This document shows positions 47,594-59,900 of a stretch of 64,000 bases of DNA, piece after piece. Source of the DNA: Leuctra nigra. Its lineage: Eukaryota; Arthropoda; Insecta; Plecoptera; Leuctridae. The number at the start of each line of letters is the position of its first letter. Positions within the stretch are counted from its first letter, which is position 1. Location of the stretch: contig OW203762.1 in NCBI GenBank assembly GCA_934045905.1, forward strand, positions 16,958,345 through 17,022,344. Direction: 5' to 3'. Both the position numbers and the translations under genes were made by a program. The notes beneath the pieces are model-generated. The model was not told the origin of the DNA. It worked only from the letters and a program-made list of their open reading frames with translations, and did no database searches.

Positions 47594-48075
47594 CAGGGGT
47601 CGGCAACCTGCGGCTCCGGAGCCGCATGCGGCACCTTGGTGGTTCTTGAATGGCTCTTAATTTAAAACAAAGATCAGGAAACGAAAAATTTTCAAATTCG
47701 AAAAAAAACGCCCTGCGGGGAAACATTTGGAAGTTTATTTGATTCAGTTTGTTTATTTAAAAAGTACCAGAATCACTTTTCAATTGTCGAAATTCTAAAA
47801 AAAACTCCCTGCGGGCAACAATTGGAGGGTTCTTTGTTTCAATTTCAACATTTTAGAGTTCCAGAATCACTTTTTAAATTGTTGAAATTCTAAAATAAAT
47901 CGCCCTGCGGGGCAATACCTGGGGGGCTTCGTCAAAATATCAAAATAAAATAGTAATTCACTTATTATTTTCAGTGTATTATTATTTGATTGCCTATAAT
48001 GCGGCTTCCGTTATAATCTAATTTATAAATTTTTGGGAAATTGGCTCCTTCACCAAAAAAAGTTGCCGACTCCTG
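47594..48075. mobile_element. hAT-type non-autonomous DNA transposon, copy 2
   Basis: The ends are CAGGGGTCGGCAACCT and AAGTTGCCGACTCCTG. An exact 8-bp duplication, CTGTAGAG, flanks the element (47586-47593 and 48076-48083). The inside has about three units of roughly 97 bp, each with an AATTCTAAAAAAA-like word and a CCCTGCGGGG-like core. It is the same family as 1954-2862 but half as long. No transposase. Confidence 0.92.
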
Positions 48076-48589
48076 CTGTAGAGTATGTGTTCTACGGAAC
48101 GAAAAGCCTAAATCACATATTTTCGTTTGTATTTTCTTGCTTTTCAAATGGAGAGGGTGGGGGTGACATCTGTCCTCCCTTCGCACCCGTCCTCATTATG
48201 CACGAGCAGAGATTATTTACATTTCATCTCGTAAAAAAAACAATTTTTAAGCGGAACAATTTGTGGTTCATTAGACATTTTGTTGTGATTTGCCAGTTTT
48301 GTTGTTGTATGTATTGTGACGTAGACCTATTTGCATATTAATATGCTGCATCTATATTCATGCAATTGATGTACATACATATAGGAATGTTAAGCGTTTA
48401 ATTGGACTGGTCACATTTAGTCAATTGACAAAAAATCAGATTTCTAGTTTTAAATTGAAAAAAAATCGTAGAAAACTTTATACTGCATTTACTTGAAGTT
48501 GTAGGCAGAAATGATGCCTGAATGCTTGACCGAGCAATTGACGTAACTAGTAGGTATTTGACCAACCCTGGGGTTGGTGACGAAGGGTT

Positions 48590-48690
48590 GGCAGGATGCA
48601 AATCAGTTCATTCCAGGATCTGCTTAGTCTGACGCCTGGAGGAAACCCACATGAAACCTCAAGCATCGGCAATCGAACCCAAGTCTCCTG
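48590..48690. repeat. Old SINE-like fragment
   Basis: It contains CTGGAGGAAACCCAC and, in reverse, a B-box-like GGGTTCGATTGCC (complement near 48670). Such combinations are found in old tRNA-related repeats of many animals. Borders are not visible. Confidence 0.35.
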
Positions 48691-50409
48691 CGGTCAAACT
48701 CTACTCTCTTCTCTCTCTAATTCCATTCCACTGATTTGAATGCTCCTAAAGAGAGGACATTTGTTCCAGATTTCCCAGCTACTTCACAAGAGTCGCTGCA
48801 CGTCTGTGTGTTGTTGACATTATGTGAAAAGAACCATGCCGGAGCTTGGACAAATATCCCCAGTATATTGCCGTCTTGTTTGCAACTAATTTGCATAATA
48901 AGCACTGAGTGCAATGCAACCAACGGAAATGCACTCGGAAAATTTAAAAAAAGTTGCATCTACCTGCTATGCCACCAAATGTAGTGAAGAGAAAAATTGC
49001 AGCGAATTTAAATTCTATTGCACGAGACAAAGAATGGAATGAATTATGATAGCGTGCCAAGTAATATAACTGGAAGTTATTAAAAACTGTTGTGTGCTGT
49101 TATATTATGTACCTACGCATTTTTAATTAAGTCTTCAGTAATACAAAGATGTTAATGAACGTTTGCCACGGCTGACACCGAATATGTGAGGAGTTCAAAA
49201 TGTAAATGTTACAAATTATTATTATTATTATGTAATGTTAATTTCAGGAAATATGTTATTAACTTGACTTGTAATGGTCTTCATATTGTTTGTAACATAC
49301 ATACAAAGAGAAAGAGAGGATGGATTAAATATAGATGAGCAGAAGTTTTGTGTGTTTCTTTTTTGTTGGAATGGATTATGCATTTTGAAGCAGATTATAT
49401 TCTCTGTATTAAAAAACCCACATCGGACAATTTTGTTGAAACAGTTGAAGAAACAATTATTGCGAAGATTATTTCCTTAAAACAGAATATATTGCTTTGA
49501 CAAAACAATATGTGTCTTCCAGAGTTTCGGTTAATTAACATATTCTATTTATTGACCTAAAGTTTGGCTCCAGATTTAACTCGCCTCATAAAAAGTGATT
49601 CGTGCCTAAGTCATAATTACATGGATCAATTTTTTCAATGGCGTCTGGAGTTCAAGTATCAAGAGCCAAACTTTTAGTCATAAATAGAACATTTTTAACC
49701 GAAATACAGAACGCGTGAATGTGATTATCTTGGCACTTTTATTATTTCTTCGTCAATTTATGTTTTTTCTTATTTTTGTCGCACTCTCATTCTGCATTTC
49801 ACTTTGTTGAGTTATGCAAGAACATTGATCAGTTCAATCAGTCTTTCTTTACCTACGTCTAGACAAAATTACTTTGCGAAAATGTTCAAATTTCGGCCGG
49901 AAATTGGAGAATCGTGTTTCCAATTTTCAAACGTTTTCAAATTTAATTTATTCCTCTGAGATACGAAAATGTCATTGAACTAAAAACTTAGTTCAAGAAA
50001 AAAGTTCTGTTTGAACTTCGAAACTCAAACTAAAGATTGAGTTTCTAGATATCAATCTTAAATCTCACCGCAATATTCCAACACTGGCTGAGTTTCCTTC
50101 AGCAGGAAAACTGACAAACATAATATGAATAGTTGGATTCCGTCCGGGTTGTGACATTCTCTCGGCGTTTGAAGATGATTAATAATTAACCCTGTCCCTG
50201 TCCCTGTCCCTGGCAAGACCTCGAGTTCAACAGGAGTAATTAAAGTTAGGTGATTAGATATGCGTTATTGGATTAGTTCTACTGAAGGGTGATGTGCATA
50301 CGTTAACATGTGAGTTAGCTACGAGAGCGCTACAGTAGGTATAGTAATAAATACTCAAACAACCACCGTCTATTTATGGAAGAACAGGTGGAATATAAAT
50401 ATTTTTCAG

Positions 50410-50528
50410 GCTCAAAGGTTTCTAACAACAATAAACTACTCTTGAACAAAGCGGCGCATTCAGTGCCAGGGGCAGACCGTCTGGATGAGGAAGTTACTGG
50501 ACTTTACCAGCGACCAGAGTTCTATTCG
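50410..50528 (+). CDS. Candidate second exon of the signal-peptide gene
   Basis: A good acceptor (ATATTTTTCAG) precedes 50410. With the leftover base from the exon at 42825-42891 the frame reads G-SKVSNNNKLLLNKAAHSV and on through ADRLDEEVTGLYQRPEFYS. It is open to a weak donor, GTGACA, at 50529, or to a stop at about 50553. The base composition of the second half is coding-like and GC-richer than the flanks. The phase match and open frame are seen; the exon itself is inference. No domain is recognised. If terminal, the product would be a secreted peptide of about 70 residues. Confidence 0.3.
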
Positions 50529-51149
50529 GTGACAAAAACGTCATTCGTTTTGTAGTTCTAACTAGTATAAGTTGGTCAAACATGATTATGTCTGTAGTCT
50601 GTATTATTCTACTGCAATGAGAGTAATCAAAGTTTACAAAAGTAAATTGAATAGGGGTAAGTTGTTAAACTGCGTCCAAACAACTCTCTGGCATTGTCAA
50701 TTATATAGAAATAAAATGAGATAGAACGATCACTATTTCGGATCACTTACATTCGTGTGAAAATCCCCACATTCCGTTCATTCGGATGTGAACAGGACAT
50801 TTGACGAAATTTATCCCTCCAATTTTCCCGAAATAAAATAACCTTTGAAGTGTTATTTATTTTGAGTAAACAAACTTCAAATTCCACACAAAATAGCATG
50901 TGAGGCAATCAAACACCTCAACACACAGGACTAATGTTTTGAAACATTTTGTATGTACTGTTGTTTGTGGTTTGCATCATCGCTTTTCAATGGGTTTCTC
51001 TCTGGGTAACAATTGCCAACGCTGAATTTTTATACATGTTGAAGAAAAAATTATGTTTACATTGCTAAGTTTAAATTACTTACACCAACTTGCGTATACA
51101 CTGTCAGATTGTAGTCTCTATTACACATAATGCCCGTTACTGCCTATGA

Positions 51150-52160
51150 AAATATTTACGAATTACATTTTTCCGGAAATTTTACCAACACGGTAAAAAA
51201 TATCGGGATATATCCCCGTACATAGTATGCAGAAATTTTCAAATGTAATGGAAAATACATGGAAAACGGTTTTCCAGTGGAAAACCTGGGAAAAATCCTT
51301 ATTATCAGTATATTTCCTAATATTTAGGCGAAATTTTACAAATATTTTGATAATTCTCAAAATTTTTTCGGAAATATCAACCTCCATTGTATGGTAACAT
51401 TTACAAAATATTTTGGTATTTTCCATGTACTTTTATGCGGAAAATCTTTTATTCAGTAAACTTCCTAATACAGCGTATCCGATAATTACACAAATATTTC
51501 GACAATTCCTTAAATTCGGTTCTGTCGGTATACTTCCTAATACCGTATTATAAATATATATAAATGTTTCGATTATGTCTCTAAACACCATTCATTATAA
51601 CCTCAATATTCGAACTAACTCAAGGCAAGTCTAAGCCGGAATCACCCTCAGCTGTCTCGGTGGTCCAGTGGTTAGAGCGCGGTCTACTAATTCGAAGAAC
51701 GTGGGTTCGAGGCTCGTCAGGGTCATAATAATTTGTATATGTGTATGGATCATAAATGTAATTGTCTCTTAAACTCCATTCACAGAATTGAAATATGTGT
51801 ATAACTCAAGGAGTTATCAATTATAGTTTTTAACTTTTTTTATTAAGCTGAGAATACCAACTATTTCGGATATTTCCCCATACATTGTATTTGGAAATAT
51901 TAATATTTGGAAGTATTCCCTATACATGGTATTGGGAAAGATTATAATAAACAAGAGATTTTCCAAATATTTCGGGATATTTCCCCATACAATTTATTGG
52001 GAAAGATTATATTAACCTAGAGATTTTACAAATGTTTCGGGATATTTCCCCATACACTCTATGAGGAAAGATTATAATAAGTTATAAAATTTCCAAAAAA
52101 AAAAAAAATCGGGAAACATCCCATACATTGTACCAAAGATAATCCTAATATTTTGGAGAT
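51150..52160. repeat. Degenerate minisatellite with unit of about 65 bp
   Basis: Units contain GATTTTCCAAATATTTCGGG, ATTTCCCCATACA and GGGAAAGATTATAATAA. Two well-kept neighbours start at 51956 and 52021 (period 65). Older copies, partly in reverse, spread over about 1 kb on both sides of the tRNA-like segment at 51652. Confidence 0.7.
51652..51725 (+). repeat. tRNA-like segment (SINE head or tRNA pseudogene)
   Basis: A-box-like TGGTCCAGTGGTTAGAGCGC and B-box-like GGTTCGAGGCT are spaced as in a tRNA. The acceptor and T stems do not pair well and no clean anticodon loop is formed. It is therefore more likely a tRNA-derived SINE head or decayed gene than a working tRNA. Confidence 0.5.
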
Positions 52161-53191
52161 CCGGTTCCCCGGTACTTTTGGGGAAAAAACAACGAAAATT
52201 TTTAACAGTGAAGCTAACAGTGAAGCCCATTTGTGTTCAATTAAAACTTGAGAGCGGATGATTCTGGAAGACAGACTTCCGCAGACGTTAACAGCATCTT
52301 CTGATTGAAAACATCCAATACATTTAAAAATAGTTAAAGCTAAAATTAGTTTGGTCCAGTTATAACTTCTCGATAAAATTTAATGGCCAAATAAAATCTG
52401 AAATCAACGAACTTAATATGAGAACGAGCAGCCAATCAGAATGCTGGAAAGTAGCTATAGGTCAAACTTAAAATTAAATTTGAGATAAACCTCAGTGTTG
52501 AAAGCTCTTTTGCAATTTGCTTCCAACTTGTAATAAAATAAACAGTTGATTCAGCAACGAGAAATCTTTACGCGTGTGGGCAGAGATTGTATCGCGATGA
52601 ATTGTTAAAACAGGATTCTGCTCCACCCGTAAATCCTGGAATACCTGGAAAAAGTCAGGGAGTTAGAAAATGGGTTAAGAGTATGGATATAATCAGGGAG
52701 TGAGCCAAATACATAGTAAAACATTGATAAATCCTGGGAAGGAGAACTAGAAACAGTTCAACTGAAAAATTATAAAATGACATACATTTTTGTAGCTCTT
52801 TAAATAATTAATTTAATATTCCCGAGGGTAGTGTAAAACTTCTGTTCAAGAATTGAAACTACCTAATAAACTATTCTGAAAAGTCATAGGTGGAGGAGGT
52901 GTGGGGGGGGGGGGGGGGGATCGCAAACTAGACTGCTTCCAGGCGACAGATTTTGTAAAATTTTAACTCTTTTGAAACGAATTTAGAGCAGCAAAAAGTG
53001 TGTATTTTGTCAACCCGAGAATAATCTAATTTATGGGGGTTGGGACAAGTTAACTGAATTAGTTACGGGTGTTTGACATAAAAATTGTTTATGGGGTTGG
53101 TGACGTCACCCCCTGCCATTCAATTACTGACCGTTATAATATTTCATATTATCAGGTTTAAAGAGATAGAAATGAAAGATGAATTTATTAT

Positions 53192-53304
53192 CTGTTTTGA
53201 ATGATTCACAAATCGCGCGTTCTTGATGGCTCCTGATGCCTACTGTAAAGCAGGCGAAATATTGAGATTTTAAATAAATATAGTTTGTGAATCGTTCAAA
53301 ACAG
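53192..53304. repeat. Short inverted repeat, 113 nt
   Basis: Arms CTGTTTTGAATGATTCACAAA and its complement with one mismatch (53284-53304) enclose about 70 nt. It might be an element remnant or an RNA hairpin. No other support. Confidence 0.5.
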
Positions 53305-53999
53305 AGAATTTTATTTAAACTAAATCCGAACTAATTATCGAGAAAAGAGAATGAAAGCTGAATGTTTAATTAATCTCCTCCGTCCCTTCAGATAGTTCCT
53401 AGGCCTGCAATATATTCTATCTCCACGCAAAGAAACAGACACGTGTGTCTAGGGGATGTTACAAGTCCATTATACATTAGTAATGCCATCGGGGTTGCGA
53501 TTGGGGTCAACATTTTGTGATTCCCGCAGTTCATCTCTGGCTGGGCTAGATCCTCTTGTTGGCCGAACAAGCTCGCGTCGTGTTTTTGCGCCCGCCGGTC
53601 GCTGCATACTGCAGATTGCCGGCCAACTCCACTGATGAATTGCCGCTCCCTAGAGATACCCACCAGCAATAAAACTAACAGCAAACAATGTCATGTCACA
53701 TCCTAGCTCAACCATGTGTGAAAACAGAGGAAATTAATTAATATTCATAAGTTGGCGTGTGCGCACGGGTGATTTTAAATGGATCTAAAATGAAGGAGTA
53801 TTTTATAAATATATAAAAGTGAGATGGAAAAAAACATGACTGAATTCATTTTATACTGACAATATATTGCATCCTGTTTCTGGATCTAAATCGAACCGCC
53901 GATCTTGTTGGTGTTTTTGTTGGCGAAGTGAGCCGCCTGTCTGCCGATGGTTCAACTCGCATGATGAAAGAGCGAGCGAACTCAAGTAAATTTCATGGA

Positions 54000-56900
54000 A
54001 TTAACCCACGAAAAGCTATGTAGAGAGTTTCCATTCGAACATTTCAATGCATTTTCTTAATCCAAATAGCTTTTCCGCTTTGAAGCTCGGAAAATCGAAG
54101 TCACGTTTATATGGAAACTGGTTCGGCAAACCTTCCCTCCCCGTTAGATGAATTCGCGGGCGTCACATTGGTTTTATTTTATCAGTTTTCACATTTAGAC
54201 GAGTTGCGATAACCGCGACTCGGATTTTATTGCGTCTTTCGGTGTTCAGGTGATTACATTCTTTGCCAACTCCCATCCCATCATTTGATATATTATTGGG
54301 GATATTATCGGAGATATTATCCCCACATCTCGATGTGTATTCTCTATCTCCTCGAGTATATTATTCAATAATCTCATCCTTGATAAGTTTCCATAACTTC
54401 CCAACTTGTGTTCAATTTCCGAACCCCTTACATTGGAAGTTAGAAGGCGAAGATTGCAGCAAGTTGGGGGTGGCTGGGGGGGGGGGGATGACGGAATGAG
54501 GAAAGGGGTAGGTTTTCGCAGAGTGCTGACTATTTGTCTGCTCACTCAGCACAAAGGGGGGGATGGCATGGCACTGTTGGGGTTGGTTCTCTAACGAGAG
54601 TAGAAGTTTTAATAGCTAAGAGCTTGCCGACATCTGTGTACTGCAGGATAGACTCCCGAGGAGGCGGAGGGTGGCATCTGCAAAGTCGTGTCTTGTCACT
54701 CGACGGACCAATCAGGGGTTGCAAGACGTCGGTGCATGGCTTGAAACCTCACTGTTTCCCCGGGTTAAAAGTTCGTGACATCTTTTCACCCTGATCATTG
54801 TCAACCAGGTGGAATTATTGATGGAGGGGGTGGAGGGAGTTTGAGAAGCAGCGAGTGGTCTAAGAGAGAGGGTACATATTATATGAATTGACAGATGGAG
54901 GGGTGGAGATTCTCTTAGCAGTTGTCAAGAGAGAGATAAAAGCCATGACATCATGGACAGGTTGTCGCCTTTGCGGCTGTCTTTCTGGCATGGGTGATAA
55001 AAGTCCAGAGTTCAGCTGATAGTAAAATATCTAATTCTCTGGTCAGGACGAGGGCGCGTTTTTACTATTGAATCAAATAGAAATTTAACCATTTATGTGA
55101 GCACGGTTTTACAACCTCACATATACTCCTGGAGATGGACATTTTGACGCTCGTCTTTTGCTGGATTCGTCTTATTCCAAGCTTATCCGACGAATTTCTT
55201 TTATTCAGTAATGAAGCATATGATAATATAGATGGAAGTTGTGTGCTGCGGGGTTTTTGCAGGATATGTAATTTTATATAATAAACGTTATAATAATAAA
55301 TAATTTACTTTGAAATAATTTTCATTGAATATTTCACATAGCGTTTATATGAGTTGATGTTAATTTGCATGAAATTTGCTCCAGTGGCAGGTTGGGGAAG
55401 TTGCGGAGGGAAAGCTCCCACTTGAATTAAATTACTAAACCAACGAACCTCCCATAACTCACTTTTCTACTTAGCTATCATATTTATTGTTATTCTAGCC
55501 TTTTGTACACCAGAAGAGGTAACATTCCAGTGCACAGATTCGATTCTGGCGGCACAAAAGCTCCGAAAAAAAGCTCTAGGGCGAAGGCTCTGGACTAAGG
55601 CTCTTCCCCTATCTTATGACCACAGATGTTACTTTAGCGCAAATAATAATTCGCACAATAGCTCTATAAGACATACTTAATGTCAAAACAGCGGCTCAAA
55701 ACAACTTTAGCTACACTCCCAACTTTTGTGTTCAATCTGAAATGCGTACACATTTTAAAGCTTTCCTTTCCCCCAGTTAAAAAGTTCGCAGCGAACACTT
55801 TCTTCTCTCCCAAGAGATAAGTTCGCGATGGGCCTGAAAGCAGCCAATCAACGAAATCAATCGCATTCAGTGACCAACCTGATTGGCTGGATTCTTGGCT
55901 ATCCCGTCAATAAACTTGCATTGTGACTAATGAATGAGTCGGGGTGGTTTTATTGAAATCAAGTTGGCTCATCAGAGAAGTCTGGCATTAAACCAAGTTG
56001 CAATATTATCATTTATATATAATGCGCTCACCGAGGTACGGTGTTTGTTACTATACATTGTTTCTCCCTCGCGGAGTTATTATTATTACTTACAGTATAT
56101 CTGCATAAGTATGATAATCACTCCCAAGTCTCTCGTATACATTCAAAACTTTGCGAACTTAACGAAAATCCCCCATCAGAGTATATATGTCACGTATATT
56201 TAACGACGCACTTAATACCAACCCGGAGTATATTAATAACTTGGGATGGCATGAAATAGTAGCTCCAATAGCATGAGCAAGGTACATAAATTCATGTCTC
56301 ATATTCTATCAAATGACAGGAGAGCTCCATTAATGTAAATGTTATTAGTGGTAATGATAGCTCCGATCAAAGACATCACAAATCCATGGACACAAAAGGC
56401 ATATCGTTCAATCATCGGTGAAGGACACGAGGGTTTCGTGCTGTCCCCGGGCCCCCGGGCCCCCGAGCTGGGACCCGAGCTACGATTATTAACTTGTGGT
56501 CGGGAACGTCGGGAACTGCTTATTACTTTGTATAATTGAGAAAGCGAGGCGGTTGTATCCCTGCTATGATCCCTTGATGCTGGGATTAGACCTTGCGCGC
56601 GCAAATAGGCCGTGGTAGTTAACATTTTGTGCATCCCCTATTCGTTGGGACGATCCCTTGATGTATGAGCTGTCCGGCTATGGAGAAAGGACTAGAGTCG
56701 TATCTTGTTCGCAGTAGATTGCGCCAGTGTCTCACAGAATATATACTCTGATAGTTTCGAAGCTATAACTTAGGTGTTCACTCTTAAGTATTGCATAAAT
56801 CAGTTCATCAGTTTGTAAATAATAAAATGCACCGAATAACTCATCGAAACTGATAAAATGTGTTACATCTCACATAGACGTATGTTCAAAACAGAAAAGA

Positions 56901-59900
56901 ACGTTACTCACAACTGTTTAGTTTCATGCTTGTTCTAACTCTGTGCTCCAAAATCGAACATATTTTGAATGTTGTGTTTTGTTGTTGACCGATTACTAAT
57001 CAAACTCATTAATTTTCAATTAAGGCATTTCTGATATTGAATATTCGAACGTTCGGTTTTATCGACCCAACTATTTGACATTGTATGCCTGTGAACATGG
57101 TAAAGACCACAACTGTTGTAAGAATCGGTGGAAAGAACCGGAAGGGGTTTGCGCGCACCCCCCATTAGCCAAGAAACGAACCACTTTGTCCACCCCCGTC
57201 TCTCAGAAACCTCTCACTCTTCGAATCGTCGGGCGGCTTTTTTTACGCATAGAAAACGTCTTCCCATCTATTTCTGTCTTACTCTCCCCGCTTTTTGGTG
57301 CAGTAATGAAACACGTCATTTTGTTCTCTCTCGGAACTTTCGAGTTTGAAGTTAGCCAATGATCTTTCCCGCACTCTCGAGCTAACACAAGTCCAAAATA
57401 ACTCCCCCTCTCTCTTTCTCTCTCTCGGCGACGCCGGCGTCCCGACGTACAAACAACTTATTAGACGCGAGGCGCTAGAAGAGGCACATTCGGAGGAGGC
57501 AAATGTCAGCGCTTTCAACGCACGTGGCGGATAAAACTCCATCTGAAAACAAGCAACAGCTGAGACGATGACGAAACATAAGTTTCACTTGACGCTCTTA
57601 TTAACTATATAACACTTCTTAAACGGGATCACGTTTCTTTTATTTCTGTGCACGAGGTTTTTATATTATTTCATAACGTTGGGGAAATACGTTTCTGTGA
57701 GTAATCCGAGACTAAAAGAACGTCCAGGAAATTAATGCCGTCGCGTTTAAAGAATGGGATTGCTCAAGAGCTCATCAATCTTGAGAAACATGAAGATTAT
57801 TAGTCTTCCAGATAAAACCTTTCTTATACCATTTCTGTTTGTTGCAAGAAGTAATTAAGAATGATGATTTGCATGTAGATCGAGAAGCTGTCCCAGATGT
57901 TGGATGCTGTATCGAGACTCGGGCTTTGTTCGAGATACGAGTTGAAGCTTTGCGGGATAACTTGGGGTCGCAGCTGAGTGGAGACTGGAAGTTGGAGTGA
58001 GATGAGGTCACAGTTTGCGGTGTGATGCTGTGCTGGACCAATCTCTTGACTTGCTGGGGCATTCACAACCTGTTCAGATCATCTGCCGATAGCAACATCG
58101 GCTCCAGGATGGTCAATAGAAATCATAGTTGATTTTCGTTCCGCTATTTCCAGTTATATCTTTATTGGGTAAAGTAATGTGAGAATTGGCTAAGTCAAAT
58201 ATATTTAAATGCCTTCCTTATCACATCAGGAAGATATATTGGATTGATATAGGATATCAATATCACAATATCCTATATATTGGTAAATAACAATGATGTG
58301 TCCGGTTTGAGGGAATATTTGGGGAAAATACTTTTAAATGTGAATTAAAACATCTATAAAAATTTTGGTGTTAGGTTACTTTGTGGGCTGTAAAACAATA
58401 TTTCATTACGCATTATTAACGTTATTTAACGTAAAATGCTCCCAATGAAAAATTAATTTGTTATTAAAAGAAACTTGTTATAATTACAATTCTTTTTTTT
58501 TAGTGAAAGGCGATTGAGAAATGAGAATGGTTATGAATTCAATACTTTAATACATAACCTTTTTTGACTTAACATGCCTTTTGACCAGAGAAATGATCGC
58601 GTCCAGTTTTACAATATCCATGCAATACGTTCTGGCCAGGCTGAGAGAGAATTTGTCGGCATACTTCAACAGTTGCCATGGTAACTGTCGAGTTATCTTG
58701 CCAATAACTCGATCTGTTCAAATTTAAAGCCGAGTCCAAAAATGTATCCGAATGATATTGGTAGAATCTTACATCTTTCCTTTTCACGTCATGCAGAAGA
58801 TGTCTGGAAAATTATAGACGTCAAAACAAGAGAGAAAATCGATTTTGTTTTCGTATTTGAAATCGATCAAATACAAGTTTATATCCCTCTATTTCACCAC
58901 CTATTTTATGGTCACTCAACTTCTTTTCAGTTCCCAGCTGACAGCTGAAATACGCCAAAACAAAATCTAAACTTGAACAAGAAACTTGAAGTTCTCAATA
59001 TGGTGGACGACATGGGGTCACGCATACCTCTCTTTGAGAAACTATGGTTTTCCAAACTACGTATTTGAGCAACTTGCAACAAAACATCTCTACAAGCTTG
59101 TTTAACGCAGTGTATTGACGACTATCAAATACATTCTTTCATTTCTGATTCTATATAGAACAAAATGTTATTAGTATTTTATGAAGGTAAAATATCCTCC
59201 ATATCCTAAACAATACTCTCAAAATCAAACAATGAAACATGACTGAACCTATACAAGACTTGTGTTTACGGACTTCGTGCGTCATTAAGCTTTTTGACTC
59301 TTCAAATCTGTTTTTCTTTTGTTCCCTTCCAAAGGGACACGTATAGTTTTCACTGTCCTTTATGAAACAGATCTCCCAACAGGTCAGCTTTCATCAAGCC
59401 ACTACCACTGTAATTTTACGTGCCAGTTTCATATATGTCATATAGACTTCCTACCTACTTTAAAAAACGTCAATTGTCAATTTTAAATGAAATGTTAAAA
59501 GTCAATTAAAAGCAAACATAATTTCACAAAACAAATAGGAAGAGTTAATTAGAAATGTTAAATTGTCTGTACCACACAAATATTAATCAGAGAGAATTCT
59601 ATTGATGAGAATATTGACATTGATATAAATTGATATTGATATAAAGAAATCGAGATTTTGAATGGAGATGGGAAAAAATATTGTGACGGTGAACCCTTAG
59701 AGGATGATGCCTAATAGTTTACTTCAGATAACTAGTTCATGATCTATATGGCCTAGCTACAACTTCAAAATAATCTGCAAAAAGTTATTGAAAATAGTAA
59801 TAATGATAATTTGTATAACTTTTCGCTACCGTGGGCTGTGGAAAATGTTGGTAGCCGGGAACTACAAACTATTAACATCAAACGCAAGAGATTCACATTT

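Noticed and set aside
53388..53684. 98-codon minus-strand ORF with a hydrophobic start, and a Cys-rich plus-strand frame after a CCCGCAG acceptor at about 53528
   Set aside because: Neither has homology I recognise or a convincing donor; kept only as a place to look for exons of the signal-peptide gene.
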